A DNA stretch of 23,989 bases from positions 1-23,989 of the forward strand of contig CAJMMD010000031.1 of the NCBI GenBank assembly GCA_905214465.1, in the 5' to 3' direction. The notes below the pieces were generated by a model. The model did no database searches. It was not told the DNA's origin and saw nothing but the letters and a program-made list of their open reading frames with translations. The DNA is from an uncultured bacterium (GTDB taxonomy: Bacteria; Actinomycetota; Coriobacteriia; Coriobacteriales; Coriobacteriaceae). Positions 1 to 9,000 of the stretch are shown one piece after another; within the stretch, counting starts at the first letter, position 1, and each line of letters opens with the position of its first letter. The translations under genes and the position numbers were made by a program.

Positions 1-16
1 CGGTGAGGCTCGACAT
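1..16 (-). CDS. start of an unidentified minus-strand gene (partial, first five codons)
   Basis: An ATG lies at 16-14 on the minus strand, preceded by the Shine-Dalgarno-like GAGAGGAG with a six-base gap, and the frame (M-S-S-L-T) runs open off the window edge. Only five codons are visible, so no function can be read. It lies downstream of a branched-chain amino-acid binding protein in the same direction. A permease of the same ABC system would be a natural neighbour, but the 272-bp gap and possible own promoter argue for a separate transcript. Confidence 0.35.
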
Positions 17-37
17 GCGGCTCTCCTCTCAAATCTC

Positions 38-58
38 GTCGGGTTTCGGTTACCCGAC
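38..58 (-). promoter_or_regulatory. small hairpin in the leader of the edge gene
   Basis: A perfect 7-bp inverted repeat (GTCGGGT / ACCCGAC) encloses a 7-base loop. It lies about 22 bases upstream of the putative start at 16 on the minus strand, just before the ribosome binding site. No T-run follows on either strand, so it is more likely a leader structure or operator than a terminator. Confidence 0.35.
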
Positions 59-104
59 AGGCCATCCTTCGCCGTGTTCGGCGTTCGCAAAATACTAGAC
101 GCTT

Positions 105-132
105 TAGTTAAGGAAAGTGGCGATTATTTCAA
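105..132 (-). promoter_or_regulatory. possible promoter for the edge gene
   Basis: On the minus strand TTGAAA (132-127) is followed after 16 bases by TAACTA (110-105). It sits in the AT-richest stretch of the left intergenic region (about 90-230). It fits a sigma-70-type promoter only moderately and was found by eye. Confidence 0.25.
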
Positions 133-288
133 CTTTTCTTTGGATTTGTTCGTTTATCCATAATTCTGCGTATTTCTATTAACTTTATGCAGTAATGCCA
201 CTTTATTGTGTGAAAGTAATGTTTCCGTTCTGTTACAGGCGTCCCTGCCCTGAATAAAACGGCCTCACCGGTCGCGCTTTATGCGCAC

Positions 289-1455
289 TTAGGCGGCGAT
301 GTACTTGCCGTCCTGAATCACATAGGCTGTGGCGGGCTTTTCGACCTGGCCCTTGTCGTTCCACGTCAGCTCGCCCGTCAGGCCCTCGATCTTGATCTTG
401 CGCATGGCGTGGGCAAGGTCGTCGGCAATATCGGCACCGTCAGCCGTAATGTCGATGCCCGCTTTATCGATAGCCTCGGCAATCGCATGGACGCAGTCAT
501 AGGCATCGGCGGCAAACTGATTGGGCGTCTCGTCGTAGGCGTCCTTATAGGCCTTGACGAAGTCGGCGTTCTTCTCATCGTCAGCAGAGAACGGGGTCAT
601 GAGCAGCACGCCCTCGGCAAGAGAGGTATCGAAGCCCTCAACGGAGAGCAGGCCGTCCATGCCGTCGGTGCCCATAAGCGTCATGTCGTATCCCATGTCC
701 TTGGCGTTCTTGAGCAAAACGGACGCCGGCGTGTAATAGATCGGAGCAAAGATAAGCGTGGCGCCGGCCTCCTTGGCCTTGGTGAGCTGGTTGGTAAAGC
801 TCGTGGAAGAGTCGTCCTTAAAGGTCTCGGTATCGACGACATCGAGCTTGGATGCCTTGGCCTGCTCGGCAAAGGCGTCGGCAACGCCCGAGCTGTACGT
901 ATCGCCGGAGTTGTAGAACAGGGCGATCTTGGCGTCCGCGTACTTCTCGGCCAAGAACTTCGCGGCGCTGGTGCCCATGGTGGGGTCGGTGAAGCAAACC
1001 TGGAAGACCGTGGTCTTTCCCTTGGTGACATCGAGCGACGAGGCCGAAGGCGTGACCATGAGTATGTCGTCGGCGATCTCGCCAGAGACAGCGACGGCGG
1101 CACCGGTGGTGACGGGGCCGACGAGAGCCTGCATGCCCCAGTCACACAGGGTATTGAAGGCGTTGATGGCCTTCTCGCCGTCGGCGACGTCATCCTCGGA
1201 CTTAAGCGAGAGTTTGAGGTCCTTGGTCGAAAAATCCTTGGCGGCGAGCTTGGCACCCTTCTCGGCCGAAACGCCATAGGTTGCCGCGGCGCCGGTCAGA
1301 GGGCCGATGACACCGATCTTGAAGGTCTTGCCGTCATCGGCGGAGCCGCCGTCCGAGCCACCCGACGAGCAACCAGCGAGTGCCGCGGTGCTACCGAACG
1401 CCGCGGCGCCAGCCAAGAAACTCCTGCGGTTAAGTACGTTATTGATGCTAAACAT
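289..1455 (-). CDS. branched-chain amino-acid-type ABC transporter substrate-binding lipoprotein
   Basis: A 388-aa extracytoplasmic binding protein of the periplasmic-binding-protein type I (LivJ-like) family. It captures a solute, in this family often Leu/Ile/Val or another small amide or amino acid, and passes it to an ABC permease. The N-terminus combines a twin-arginine motif (NRRSFLAG, Arg10-Arg11) with a lipobox LAGC (Cys29), so it is predicted to be Tat-exported and lipid-anchored. A Ser/Gly/Asp linker follows, then the mature fold beginning FKIGVIGPLTGAAATYG. The ATG at 1455 was chosen because it has an AGGGGG ribosome binding site and gives a proper signal peptide. The open frame upstream to 1638 looks non-coding. 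No permease or ATPase gene is visible; they may lie beyond the left edge. The exact ligand cannot be told from sequence. Confidence 0.93.
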   Translation of the reverse strand: MFSINNVLNRRSFLAGAAAFGSTAALAGCSSGGSDGGSADDGKTFKIGVIGPLTGAAATYGVSAEKGAKLAAKDFSTKDLKLSLKSEDDVADGEKAINAFNTLCDWGMQALVGPVTTGAAVAVSGEIADDILMVTPSASSLDVTKGKTTVFQVCFTDPTMGTSAAKFLAEKYADAKIALFYNSGDTYSSGVADAFAEQAKASKLDVVDTETFKDDSSTSFTNQLTKAKEAGATLIFAPIYYTPASVLLKNAKDMGYDMTLMGTDGMDGLLSVEGFDTSLAEGVLLMTPFSADDEKNADFVKAYKDAYDETPNQFAADAYDCVHAIAEAIDKAGIDITADGADIADDLAHAMRKIKIEGLTGELTWNDKGQVEKPATAYVIQDGKYIAA

Positions 1456-1638
1456 GGTGTCCCCCTTTTCGCTGGCCGCGGTGCGGCCGTCTTGCGGTAC
1501 AGGGCAAACCTTATGGCGCAAACGTTGACAGTTTGTTACGGAAGTTCGTTTGTAGCGAGTGTGTTTCCAATATTTCCGCAGCGTTTCGGGGGTAGCGTTT
1601 TGCACAGCTCCAGCTGCCTGGCAAGCACGCGCCCGCAC

Positions 1639-1667
1639 TTCACGCTAGAATGCACTCAACCTATAAG
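1639..1667 (+). promoter_or_regulatory. probable promoter of hom
   Basis: TTCACG (1639-1644) and TATAAG (1662-1667) are separated by 17 bases and end 38 bases before the hom ATG. The spacing is ideal and the -10 good; the -35 matches consensus at four of six bases. Confidence 0.4.
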
Positions 1668-1705
1668 CAGTTAATCCATCCACAAGATGCACGAAGGAGC
1701 TATCT

Positions 1706-3049
1706 ATGAGCGAACCCCTGCGCACCGTGAACGTCGGTCTGATCGGCCTGGGAACCGTCGGCGGCGGCGTGGCCCGTCTGATCAAGAGCCACCACGATGA
1801 GTACCTGGCAGCCTACGGCATCGACCTTAAGCTGACCCGCGCCTGCGCGCTTGCTTGGGAGCAGGCCGAGGCAGCCGGCATTGAGCGCGAGGCCTTTACA
1901 AGCGACTGGCACGATGTCGTCACCGACCCCGCCATCGACATCGTCGTCGAGCTGATCGGCGGCGAGCATCCCGCAACCGAGATCTTCACCACCGCCTTTG
2001 AGAACGGCAAGCATGTCGTTTCTGCCAACAAGGCCCTGCTGGGCCGTCATGTCGAGACGCTCGCCGAGAAGGCGCGCGCGTGCGGCGTGCAGATTAAGTG
2101 CGAGGCCAGCTGCGGCGGTGGCATCCCCATTGTCAGCACGCTCGAGCACGACCTGGTGGGCAACAAGATCCTGACCATCGCTGGCATTCTCAACGGCACC
2201 ACCAACTACATCCTGTCGCGCATGGACGCCGAGGGCGCCGATTACGCTGACGTGCTCGCCGACGCCCAGGCAAAGGGCTATGCCGAGGCCGACCCGTCCG
2301 CCGACGTCGACGGCTTCGACGCCGCCAGCAAGACGGCAATCCTCGCTTCCATCGGCTTTGGCACCCGCGTGACCACCGACGATGTCTACCAGCAGGGTAT
2401 CCGCACCATCGGCGCCGAGGACATTGCCCAGGCCCGCGAGCTCGGCTACACCATCAAGCTGCTGGGCATCGCACGCAACACCGACGCCGGCGTCGACGTT
2501 CGCGTGCATCCCACGCTCATCCCGGCAGACCATATGCTCGCCAAGGTCAACGGCGCCATGAATGCCGTCTACGTGGTGGGCGACGCCGTGGGCGAGACCA
2601 TGTTCTACGGTGCCGGCGCAGGCTCCTTCCCCACCGCGAGTGCCGTCGTGGGCGACATCCTGTCGCTCTCCGAGCAGATCAGCCGCGGTGTGGCTCCGCT
2701 GCCCGAGATTGAGCCCTATGGCCACAACCTCGCCTTTAAGCCTATGGACGAGCTCCAGACCAAGTACTATGTGCGCCTGAAGGTCGCCGACCGCGTGGGC
2801 GCCCTGTCCGAGACGGTCGACATCTTTGCCAAGCACAACATCTCGATCTCGCTCATCAACCAGGTCGAGGACGGCAAGTCGGGCGTCAGCAATGCCTGCT
2901 CGGTCATCTTCCTGACGCACCGCGCACTCGAGAAGGACGTCCAGGCTGCCGCCGCCGAGCTTGCCAGCGTCGACTGCGTGGCCGAGGTCGCCAACGTCCT
3001 GCGCATCGAGGACGTCGAGGCCTGGACCGAAGGCGTCATGGCGAACTAG
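1706..3049 (+). CDS. hom: homoserine dehydrogenase
   Basis: A 447-aa cytoplasmic enzyme reducing aspartate semialdehyde to homoserine with NAD(P)H, the branch point toward threonine, isoleucine and methionine. The N-terminal Rossmann fold has the nucleotide motif GLGTVGGG (Gly14, Gly16, Gly19). The central catalytic domain carries SANKALL with Lys109, then CEASCGGGIP, the family signature GILNGTTNYIL (about 160-170) and DGFDAASK (about 202-209). A C-terminal ACT domain (about 352-430) suggests allosteric feedback, probably by threonine. Length fits the monofunctional ACT-containing class. The ATG is preceded by GAAGGAG. No thrB, thrC or lysC is adjacent, and a strong terminator follows immediately, so the gene appears monocistronic. 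Confidence 0.97.
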   Translation: MSEPLRTVNVGLIGLGTVGGGVARLIKSHHDEYLAAYGIDLKLTRACALAWEQAEAAGIEREAFTSDWHDVVTDPAIDIVVELIGGEHPATEIFTTAFENGKHVVSANKALLGRHVETLAEKARACGVQIKCEASCGGGIPIVSTLEHDLVGNKILTIAGILNGTTNYILSRMDAEGADYADVLADAQAKGYAEADPSADVDGFDAASKTAILASIGFGTRVTTDDVYQQGIRTIGAEDIAQARELGYTIKLLGIARNTDAGVDVRVHPTLIPADHMLAKVNGAMNAVYVVGDAVGETMFYGAGAGSFPTASAVVGDILSLSEQISRGVAPLPEIEPYGHNLAFKPMDELQTKYYVRLKVADRVGALSETVDIFAKHNISISLINQVEDGKSGVSNACSVIFLTHRALEKDVQAAAAELASVDCVAEVANVLRIEDVEAWTEGVMAN

Positions 3050-3077
3050 TCCAGTCCTTGGCACACAACATAGCACC

Positions 3078-3117
3078 TGAGGGGCTCCCGTCCGTTTGGA
3101 TGGGAGCCCCTTTGTTT
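3078..3117 (+). terminator. rho-independent terminator of hom
   Basis: Arms GGGGCTCCC (3081-3089) and GGGAGCCCC (3102-3110) pair perfectly. The stem extends inward (TCC/GGA closing a GTTT loop) and outward by A-T pairing, and TTTGTTT follows. It lies about 30 bases after the hom stop. Confidence 0.9.
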
Positions 3118-3269
3118 GAAACCGCCCATTGCGTTCATCAAGCAAAAGTTTGAACAACTTGGCCATTCGCTGACAACCGAGGGTGCCGTTTACCGATATG
3201 CGAACGAAGTTGATTTTGCGCGCCGTTATGCTGTGCTGCGTATGTCAACCCCCGAAGAATGGAGGCACC

Positions 3270-4019
3270 ATGTTGCTCGAGGGTAAGAAAGCAATCATCA
3301 CCGGAGGCACGCGCGGTATCGGCTATGCCATCGCCTGCCGTTTTATCGAGGAAGGCGCCGCCGTCACCGTCTTTGGTTCGCGTCAGGAAACCGCCGACGC
3401 GGCCGTTGAGAAGCTCGCCGCCGCCTATCCCGAGGCAAAGATCTGGGGGCGTTCGTGCAACCTCACCTCACTCGAGGCCGTAACCGAGGCCTTTACGCAG
3501 GCCGCAGCCGACATGGGCGGTCTCGACACGGTCGTCAACAATGCCGGTATCTCCCAGCGCTCGCCCCTTTTGGACTACACGGCCGAGGAGTTCGCCAAGG
3601 TCATGGACCTCAACGTCGTCGCCGTCTTTAATGGTCACCAGGCCGCTGCCAAGATCATGACCGAAGCCGGCCACGGTGGCACCATCACCACCACGAGCTC
3701 GATGGTCGCTAAGTACGGTCAGCCCTCCGGCGTTGGCTATCCCACGTCCAAGTTCGCCGTCAACGGCATGGTCCAGTCGCTCTCACGCGAGCTCGCCCCC
3801 GTGGGCATTCGCGTCAATGCCGTCGCCCCCGGCGTAACCAGGACCGACATGGTCGCCAACCTGCCCGAAGAAGTCATCAAGCCCATCATCGCTACCATCC
3901 CGCTCGGCCGCATGGGCGAGCCCGAGGATGTCGCCAACGCCTTTGTCTTCCTAGCGAGCGACATGGCCGCCTACGTTACGGGCGCTGTGCTCCCCGTCGA
4001 CGGAGCTGCTCGCTCTTAA
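3270..4019 (+). CDS. short-chain dehydrogenase/reductase (FabG-like SDR)
   Basis: A 249-aa classical SDR oxidoreductase. The Rossmann cofactor motif TGGTRGIG is at 11-18, NNAG at 90-93, the structural Asn at 115 (LNVV), Ser144, and the catalytic YPTSK at Tyr157/Lys161. The C-terminal stretch PGVTRTDM and the ending YVTGAVLPVDGAA are typical of 3-oxoacyl-ACP reductases and related sugar, steroid or alcohol dehydrogenases. The ATG at 3270 was chosen over an upstream in-frame start because GGAGG lies five bases before it and the fold begins directly with GKKAIITGG. No fatty-acid synthesis genes are adjacent, so a FabG housekeeping role is not supported. Gut Coriobacteria carry many SDRs, including bile-acid hydroxysteroid dehydrogenases, but nothing here assigns the substrate. 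Confidence 0.93.
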   Translation: MLLEGKKAIITGGTRGIGYAIACRFIEEGAAVTVFGSRQETADAAVEKLAAAYPEAKIWGRSCNLTSLEAVTEAFTQAAADMGGLDTVVNNAGISQRSPLLDYTAEEFAKVMDLNVVAVFNGHQAAAKIMTEAGHGGTITTTSSMVAKYGQPSGVGYPTSKFAVNGMVQSLSRELAPVGIRVNAVAPGVTRTDMVANLPEEVIKPIIATIPLGRMGEPEDVANAFVFLASDMAAYVTGAVLPVDGAARS

Positions 4020-4061
4020 AGGTCGCAAGCCACAGCTTTAAACCTCAACCGAGCTCAACGC

Positions 4062-4106
4062 AAGAAGGTGCGCTGCCTGCATCAACCGCAGGCAGCGCAC
4101 CTTCTT
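4062..4106 (+). terminator. long perfect hairpin after the SDR gene
   Basis: A 19-bp perfect stem (4062-4080 with 4088-4106) closes a 7-base loop (ATCAACC). It sits 42 bases after the SDR stop and is immediately followed by the inverted-repeat array. The stem ends in AAGAAGG on one side and CCTTCTT on the other, giving a short T-rich 3' edge but no long T-run. It could end transcripts from both directions. Confidence 0.75.
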
Positions 4107-4117
4107 CTATTCGAAAA

Positions 4118-4287
4118 GGAAACTGCGTCCCATAATTCCGGCTCAGAATGGGATGCGCTTTCCCTAACGAGCCTCTCGCGGAAACTGCATCCCACTCTGA
4201 GCGCCCATTCCGGGACACAGTTTCCCAACGCTCCCCGTTTCGGAAACCACATCCCGTTCCGAGCCTTCGAAGCGGGACGCGGCTTCC
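4118..4287. repeat. array of three 62-bp units, each an imperfect palindrome (six 14-bp elements)
   Basis: Six copies of a 14-bp element close to GGAAACTGCRTCCC alternate in orientation. Forward copies start at 4118, 4180 and 4242; reverse copies start at 4150, 4212 and 4274. Same-strand copies are exactly 62 bp apart, and forward-to-reverse starts are 32 bp apart in each unit. Each unit is thus a 46-bp hairpin-forming element separated by a 16-bp spacer. The 18-bp cores are related too: CTGAGC plus ATTCC-type sequence occurs in unit 2, and in reverse orientation in units 1 and 3. The array lies between convergent genes and shows no credible coding. It resembles REP/BIME-type extragenic palindromes; no REP-associated transposase is visible. 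Confidence 0.85.
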
Positions 4288-4302
4288 CCGAGAAAGTATC
4301 GA

Positions 4303-5865
4303 CTACTTACCGTCGTCGTCTTCGGCTTCTTCGCGCGCATAGAGCTCCAGCATGCGGCGGCGGTATTCGCGCACAGCGAGCTTGGCGCGCTCCAGGCGGC
4401 GGCGCTCACGCGGAGTCAGCTCGGACGGGTCGACCTCGTCTCCATAGGTCTTATCGGCAAGCAGGTGCGCCGCGTCCACAATGCGCGCATCGATGTGGCC
4501 GCTCGCTGCCTCGGCGGAAAGACGCTCGGCAATCGTATCGAGCGTAGGCAGGCCGTCGAATACGCGACCATGGCCATGCGAGGTCAGCAGCTCGTGCTCG
4601 CGCGCGAGCAAGCTCGCTAGGTCGTGGTGGGCGCGCAAGATGTCGAGCGCATCGGATGGATGCTCGGCAACCTCTGCCACGGCGGCAACCGGCGCGGCAT
4701 CGACCACGCGGTAGAAGAGCTGCGCGAGCAGTGGCATCAGGAACACCGTGATGGCGCCGGCCGCCACCATAACCGAAGCGACGCCCTGTGATAATGCGCC
4801 GGCGTTGACAGCGACGCTCGTCACGGCGACGATAATCGGCAGCGCCGTGGTGCAGTACAGGGCCACGGTAATGCGGCCATACGCCGACACATCGCGCGTC
4901 GCAGGACAAATGCTCATAGAAATAAGAATGGGCACGGCGCGGATAACCAGCAACGCCACGATAAAGCCCACGAGCAAGCCGGGGCGCGATGCTACAGCAG
5001 TCAGGTCGATCTTGGCACCCGACACGGTAAAGAACACCGGGATCAAAAAGCCATAGGCAAGGCCATCGAGTTTAAGTTCGAGCGTATGGTTGCCCTCGGG
5101 GATGATATAGCGCAGGACAAAGCCCGCGGCAAAAGCGCCCAACACGATATCGAGGCTAAAAATGGCGGAAAACGCCACGAGCGTGACCAGGATGAGCACT
5201 GTGAGGCGCACGAACGTCTGAGAAGTCGTATCGGCGCGCTCCTGAATAAAGGCAAAGAAGCGGCTGCCAATACGCTTGGAGCGACTGGGGACCACGGCAA
5301 GCAGCACGCACACCACGGCGAACAGCCCCAAGATCAACAGCGTCTCGACACCCGTACGGGCAGACAGCAGCACCGACATGGCGAGCACGGGCCCGAGCTC
5401 GCCCCACGTACCATAGGCAAGAATCGAATCGCCGACGCGCGTCCCAGCAAGCGACCGCTCGCGCAAGATGGGCATGAGCGCCCCAAGCGCCGTCGAGGTC
5501 AACGCCAGCGTCACGGCGATGCCATCAAAATGACTGACCGAAAACCACGGGGTAAAGCGCACGGCAAGCCAGGCGATGCCAAACGTGACGACCCACGTCG
5601 CCATGCCGTAACGCCCCTCGATGCCCGTGATGTTCTTGGGATCGATCTCAAAGCCGGCAAGCAGGAACAAAAAGGCCAGGCCGAGCTCGGACACGAGCGA
5701 GACCTCGGCATCTACATGGATAATGCCGAGCATATGAGGTCCCAGCACCGCACCAAACACGAGCAAAAAGACCGTCTCGGGAACGGGTTTTCCGGGAATC
5801 GCCGAGGCGATGAAGGGGCTTGCAAAGGCCACGAGTGCGATGATGGCGAGTGAAACGAATGCCAT
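4303..5865 (-). CDS. cation:proton antiporter of the CPA2 (Kef/NapA-like) family
   Basis: A 520-aa integral membrane protein. Residues 1 to about 370 form a chain of hydrophobic helices typical of the Na+/H+ exchanger domain, with family-like features such as FLFLLAGFEIDPKNI (about 85-99) and repeated Gly/Ala-rich helices. The remaining roughly 140 residues form a charged, cytoplasmic, mostly helical tail rich in Arg and Glu, ending in an acidic EEAEDDDGK. No TrkA-N/RCK nucleotide-binding domain is recognisable, unlike KefB/KefC, so the gating would differ. The likely role is Na+ or K+ exchange for protons in pH or osmotic homeostasis; the ion cannot be told from sequence. The ATG at 5865 has AAAGG six bases upstream. 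It is divergent from purL and convergent with the SDR gene. Confidence 0.9.
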   Translation of the reverse strand: MAFVSLAIIALVAFASPFIASAIPGKPVPETVFLLVFGAVLGPHMLGIIHVDAEVSLVSELGLAFLFLLAGFEIDPKNITGIEGRYGMATWVVTFGIAWLAVRFTPWFSVSHFDGIAVTLALTSTALGALMPILRERSLAGTRVGDSILAYGTWGELGPVLAMSVLLSARTGVETLLILGLFAVVCVLLAVVPSRSKRIGSRFFAFIQERADTTSQTFVRLTVLILVTLVAFSAIFSLDIVLGAFAAGFVLRYIIPEGNHTLELKLDGLAYGFLIPVFFTVSGAKIDLTAVASRPGLLVGFIVALLVIRAVPILISMSICPATRDVSAYGRITVALYCTTALPIIVAVTSVAVNAGALSQGVASVMVAAGAITVFLMPLLAQLFYRVVDAAPVAAVAEVAEHPSDALDILRAHHDLASLLAREHELLTSHGHGRVFDGLPTLDTIAERLSAEAASGHIDARIVDAAHLLADKTYGDEVDPSELTPRERRRLERAKLAVREYRRRMLELYAREEAEDDDGK

Positions 5866-6049
5866 GTGATGCCTTTCTCTTGTTTGCGCTTCACTGTAGC
5901 ACCCTCGCCGTCCTCAACGCGCCGCGAGCTGTCGTATCATAGTGAGGTTTACAAACATGTGGCTCAAGGCGACCGCAGGGCAGGCCCCGCAAACCGACCG
6001 CTGCCGCATACCGTACCGTACGCCCAACCGATCAGGAAGGCAGGAACCA

Positions 6050-9000
6050 ATGGTCTCTCGTATCTACGTGGAGAAGAAACCCGGGTTCGACGTCGAGGCT
6101 CAGCAGCTCAAGGGCGAGCTGACCGAAATTCTCGGCATCAAGGGCATCGAGGCCCTGAGGATCATAAACCGCTACGACGTCGAGGGCATCGACGAAGAGC
6201 TTTTCCGCTCCTGCGTGCCGACCGTCTTTAGCGAGCCCCAGGTCGATGTGACCTACGACGAGCTCCCCGCAAGCGATGGCGCCGTCTTTGCCGTCGAATT
6301 CCTGCCTGGCCAGTTTGACCAGCGCGCCGACTCCGCCAGCGAGTGCGTGCAGCTCATCAGCCAGGGCGAGCGCCCCGCCGTGCGCTCCGCCAAGGTCTAT
6401 ATGATCTCGGGCGCTCTGGACGAGGCCGCCATCGATGCCATCAAGCACTACGTGGTGAACCCCGTCGAGGCGCGCATCGCCTCACTCGACCTGCCCGAGA
6501 CGCTGTACATGGAGACCCCCGAGCCCCAGCCCGTCGAGGTGCTCGACGGTTTCCGCGAGCTCGACGAAGCCGGCCTTGCCGCCTTTATCTCCGAGCGCGG
6601 CCTTGCCATGGACGAGGCGGACATCGCCTTCTGCCAGCAGTACTTCCGCGATGAGGACCGCGACCCCACCATCACCGAGATCCGCGTAATCGACACCTAT
6701 TGGTCCGACCACTGCCGCCACACCACCTTCGGCACCGTCCTGGATGATGTGACGATCGATGACGCCGTGGTGCAGCAGGCCTTCGACCGCTACATGGAGA
6801 TGCGCCACGAACTCGGTCGCGACGCCAAGCCCGTCTGCCTCATGGACATGGGCACCATCGGCGCCAAGTATCTCAAGAAGACCGGCGTCATGACCGATGT
6901 CGATGAGTCCGAGGAGATCAACGCCTGCACCGTCAAGGTAAAGGTCGATGTCGACGGCGAGGACCAGGACTGGCTGTTCCTGTTTAAGAACGAGACCCAC
7001 AACCACCCGACCGAGATCGAGCCCTTCGGCGGTGCCGCCACCTGCGTGGGCGGTGCCATCCGCGACCCGCTGTCGGGCCGCAGCTACGTGTACCAGGCCA
7101 TGCGTGTCACCGGCGCCGGCGACCCCACCGTCCCCGTGTCCGAGACGCTCGAGGGCAAGCTGCCGCAGCGCAAGCTCGTAACCACCGCCGCCGCCGGCTA
7201 CTCCAGCTACGGCAACCAGATCGGCCTTGCCACCGGCCAGGTCAACGAGCTCTATCACCCCGGCTACGTGGCCAAGCGCATGGAGGTCGGCGCCGTCGTA
7301 GGCGCTACCCCGGCAAACCACGTGCGTCGCGAGTGCCCCGCCCCCACCGACAAGATCATCCTGCTGGGCGGCCGCACCGGCCGTGACGGCATCGGCGGCG
7401 CCACCGGCTCCTCCAAGACTCAGAACACCGAGTCCATCGAGACCTCGGGCGCCGAGGTCCAGAAGGGCAACGCCCCGGTCGAGCGCAAGCTGCAGCGCCT
7501 GTTCCGCCGCGGCGACGCCTGCCGCCTGATCAAGCGCTGCAACGACTTTGGCGCCGGCGGCGTCTCGGTCGCCGTGGGCGAGCTTGCCGACGGCCTGTAC
7601 GTGGACCTGGACACCGTGACCAAGAAGTACGACGGCCTGGACGGCACCGAGCTCGCCATCTCCGAGTCCCAGGAGCGTATGGCCTGCGCCGTCGCCGACA
7701 GTGACGTCGAGGAGTTCATGGGCTACGCCGCCGAGGAAAACCTGGAGGCTACCGTTATCGCCGAGGTTACCGCCGAGCCGCGCATGCGCATGGCCTGGAA
7801 CGGCGTCGCCATCGTCGACCTGTCCCGCGAGTTCCTCAACTCCAACGGTGCGCCCAAGCACCAGGTCGCCCACGTCTGTGCCCGCAGCGTGTGGCAGCCC
7901 AGCTGGGCCGGTACCACGCTTGCCGAGCGTATGACCTCGCTTGTCACCGACCTCAACGTCGCTTCCAACAAGGGCCTTTCCGAGCGCTTCGACTCCACCA
8001 TCGGCGCCGCGACCGTGCTCATGCCCTTTGGCGGCAAGACGCAGCTCACTCCGAGCTCTGCCATGGTCGCCAAGTTCCCCGTGGACGGCGAGACCACCAC
8101 GGCGAGCGCTATGGCATGGGGCTTCAACCCCTACCTGATGGAGGCCGACCAGTTTGCGGGCGCCTACCTGTCCGTAGTCGAGTCCATCGCCAAGCTCGTT
8201 GCCGCCGGCTTTGAGCACAAGCGCGCCTACCTCTCCTTCCAGGAGTACTTCGAGCGCCTGCGCACCGAGGCCGAGCGCTGGGGCAAGCCCATGGCAGCCG
8301 TCCTGGGCGCCCTTATGGCCCAGGTCGACCTGGGCGCCGGCGCCATCGGCGGCAAGGATTCCATGAGCGGCTCCTTTGAGGACGAGGCCGGCGAGCTCAA
8401 CGTTCCGCCGACCCTCATCAGCTTCGCCGTGGCCGTGGGCAAGGCCGCCCGCGCCGTCTCGCCCGAGTTCAAGGGCCTCACGCACCGCGTCGTCCGCATC
8501 GCCCCCGCCACCTATGGCGAGGACTACCGCCCCGATGCTCAGCAGCTGCTCGCCGCGTTTGACGCCGTCGAGGCGCTCACTGCTACCGGCAACGCCCTGG
8601 CCATCTCCACGCCCGGCTACGGCTGCGGCGCCGAGAGCCTCTTTAAGATGTGCGTCGGTAACCAGATCGGTATCGAGCTTGCCGAGGATGTAGACGTGGA
8701 GAGCCTCTTCACCCCGCTCTACGGCAGCTTTATTGTCGAGCTCGCCGAGGATGCCGAGCTGCCCGAGGTCGCCGACGGCGTTGTCGTCGAGCCCCTGGGC
8801 ACCACCGTCGAGGGCTATGTCATCGACACCGGTTCCGAAGTCATCGAGCTCTCCGAGCTCCAGGAGGCCTGGGAGAGCGGCATCGAGGGCGTCTTCACCT
8901 ACCGCAGCGCCGGCGAGACCCCCGAGGTCGAGACCATCGACTTCCGCGCCAAGGATATCCACGTGTACGGCGGCGCCAAGATCGCCCGCCCGCGCGTGAT

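Noticed and set aside
409..1674. A 421-codon plus-strand frame opposite the binding-protein gene
   Set aside because: It is an antisense shadow without family features; the minus strand has a Tat signal, lipobox and binding-protein fold.
1700..3166. A 488-codon minus-strand frame opposite hom
   Set aside because: It has no ribosome binding site and shadow composition, and it covers the hom terminator; hom has clear catalytic motifs.
4118..4287. Possibility that the array is a CRISPR
   Set aside because: Repeats alternate in strand, spacers are short and related to each other, and no cas genes are present; it fits extragenic palindromes better.
4068..4547. Plus-strand frame across the 62-bp array
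   Set aside because: It reads through inverted repeats and into the antisense of the antiporter gene; no ribosome binding site and no protein-like sequence.
5086..5853. A 255-codon plus-strand frame opposite the antiporter
   Set aside because: It is the hydrophilic complement of membrane helices, with no ribosome binding site or domain.
5941..6049. ZTP/pfl riboswitch upstream of purL
   Set aside because: CCGACCGCTGCCGC is only superficially like the ZTP 3' core, and the 5' half with its conserved GUGACUGGCG-type core is absent.
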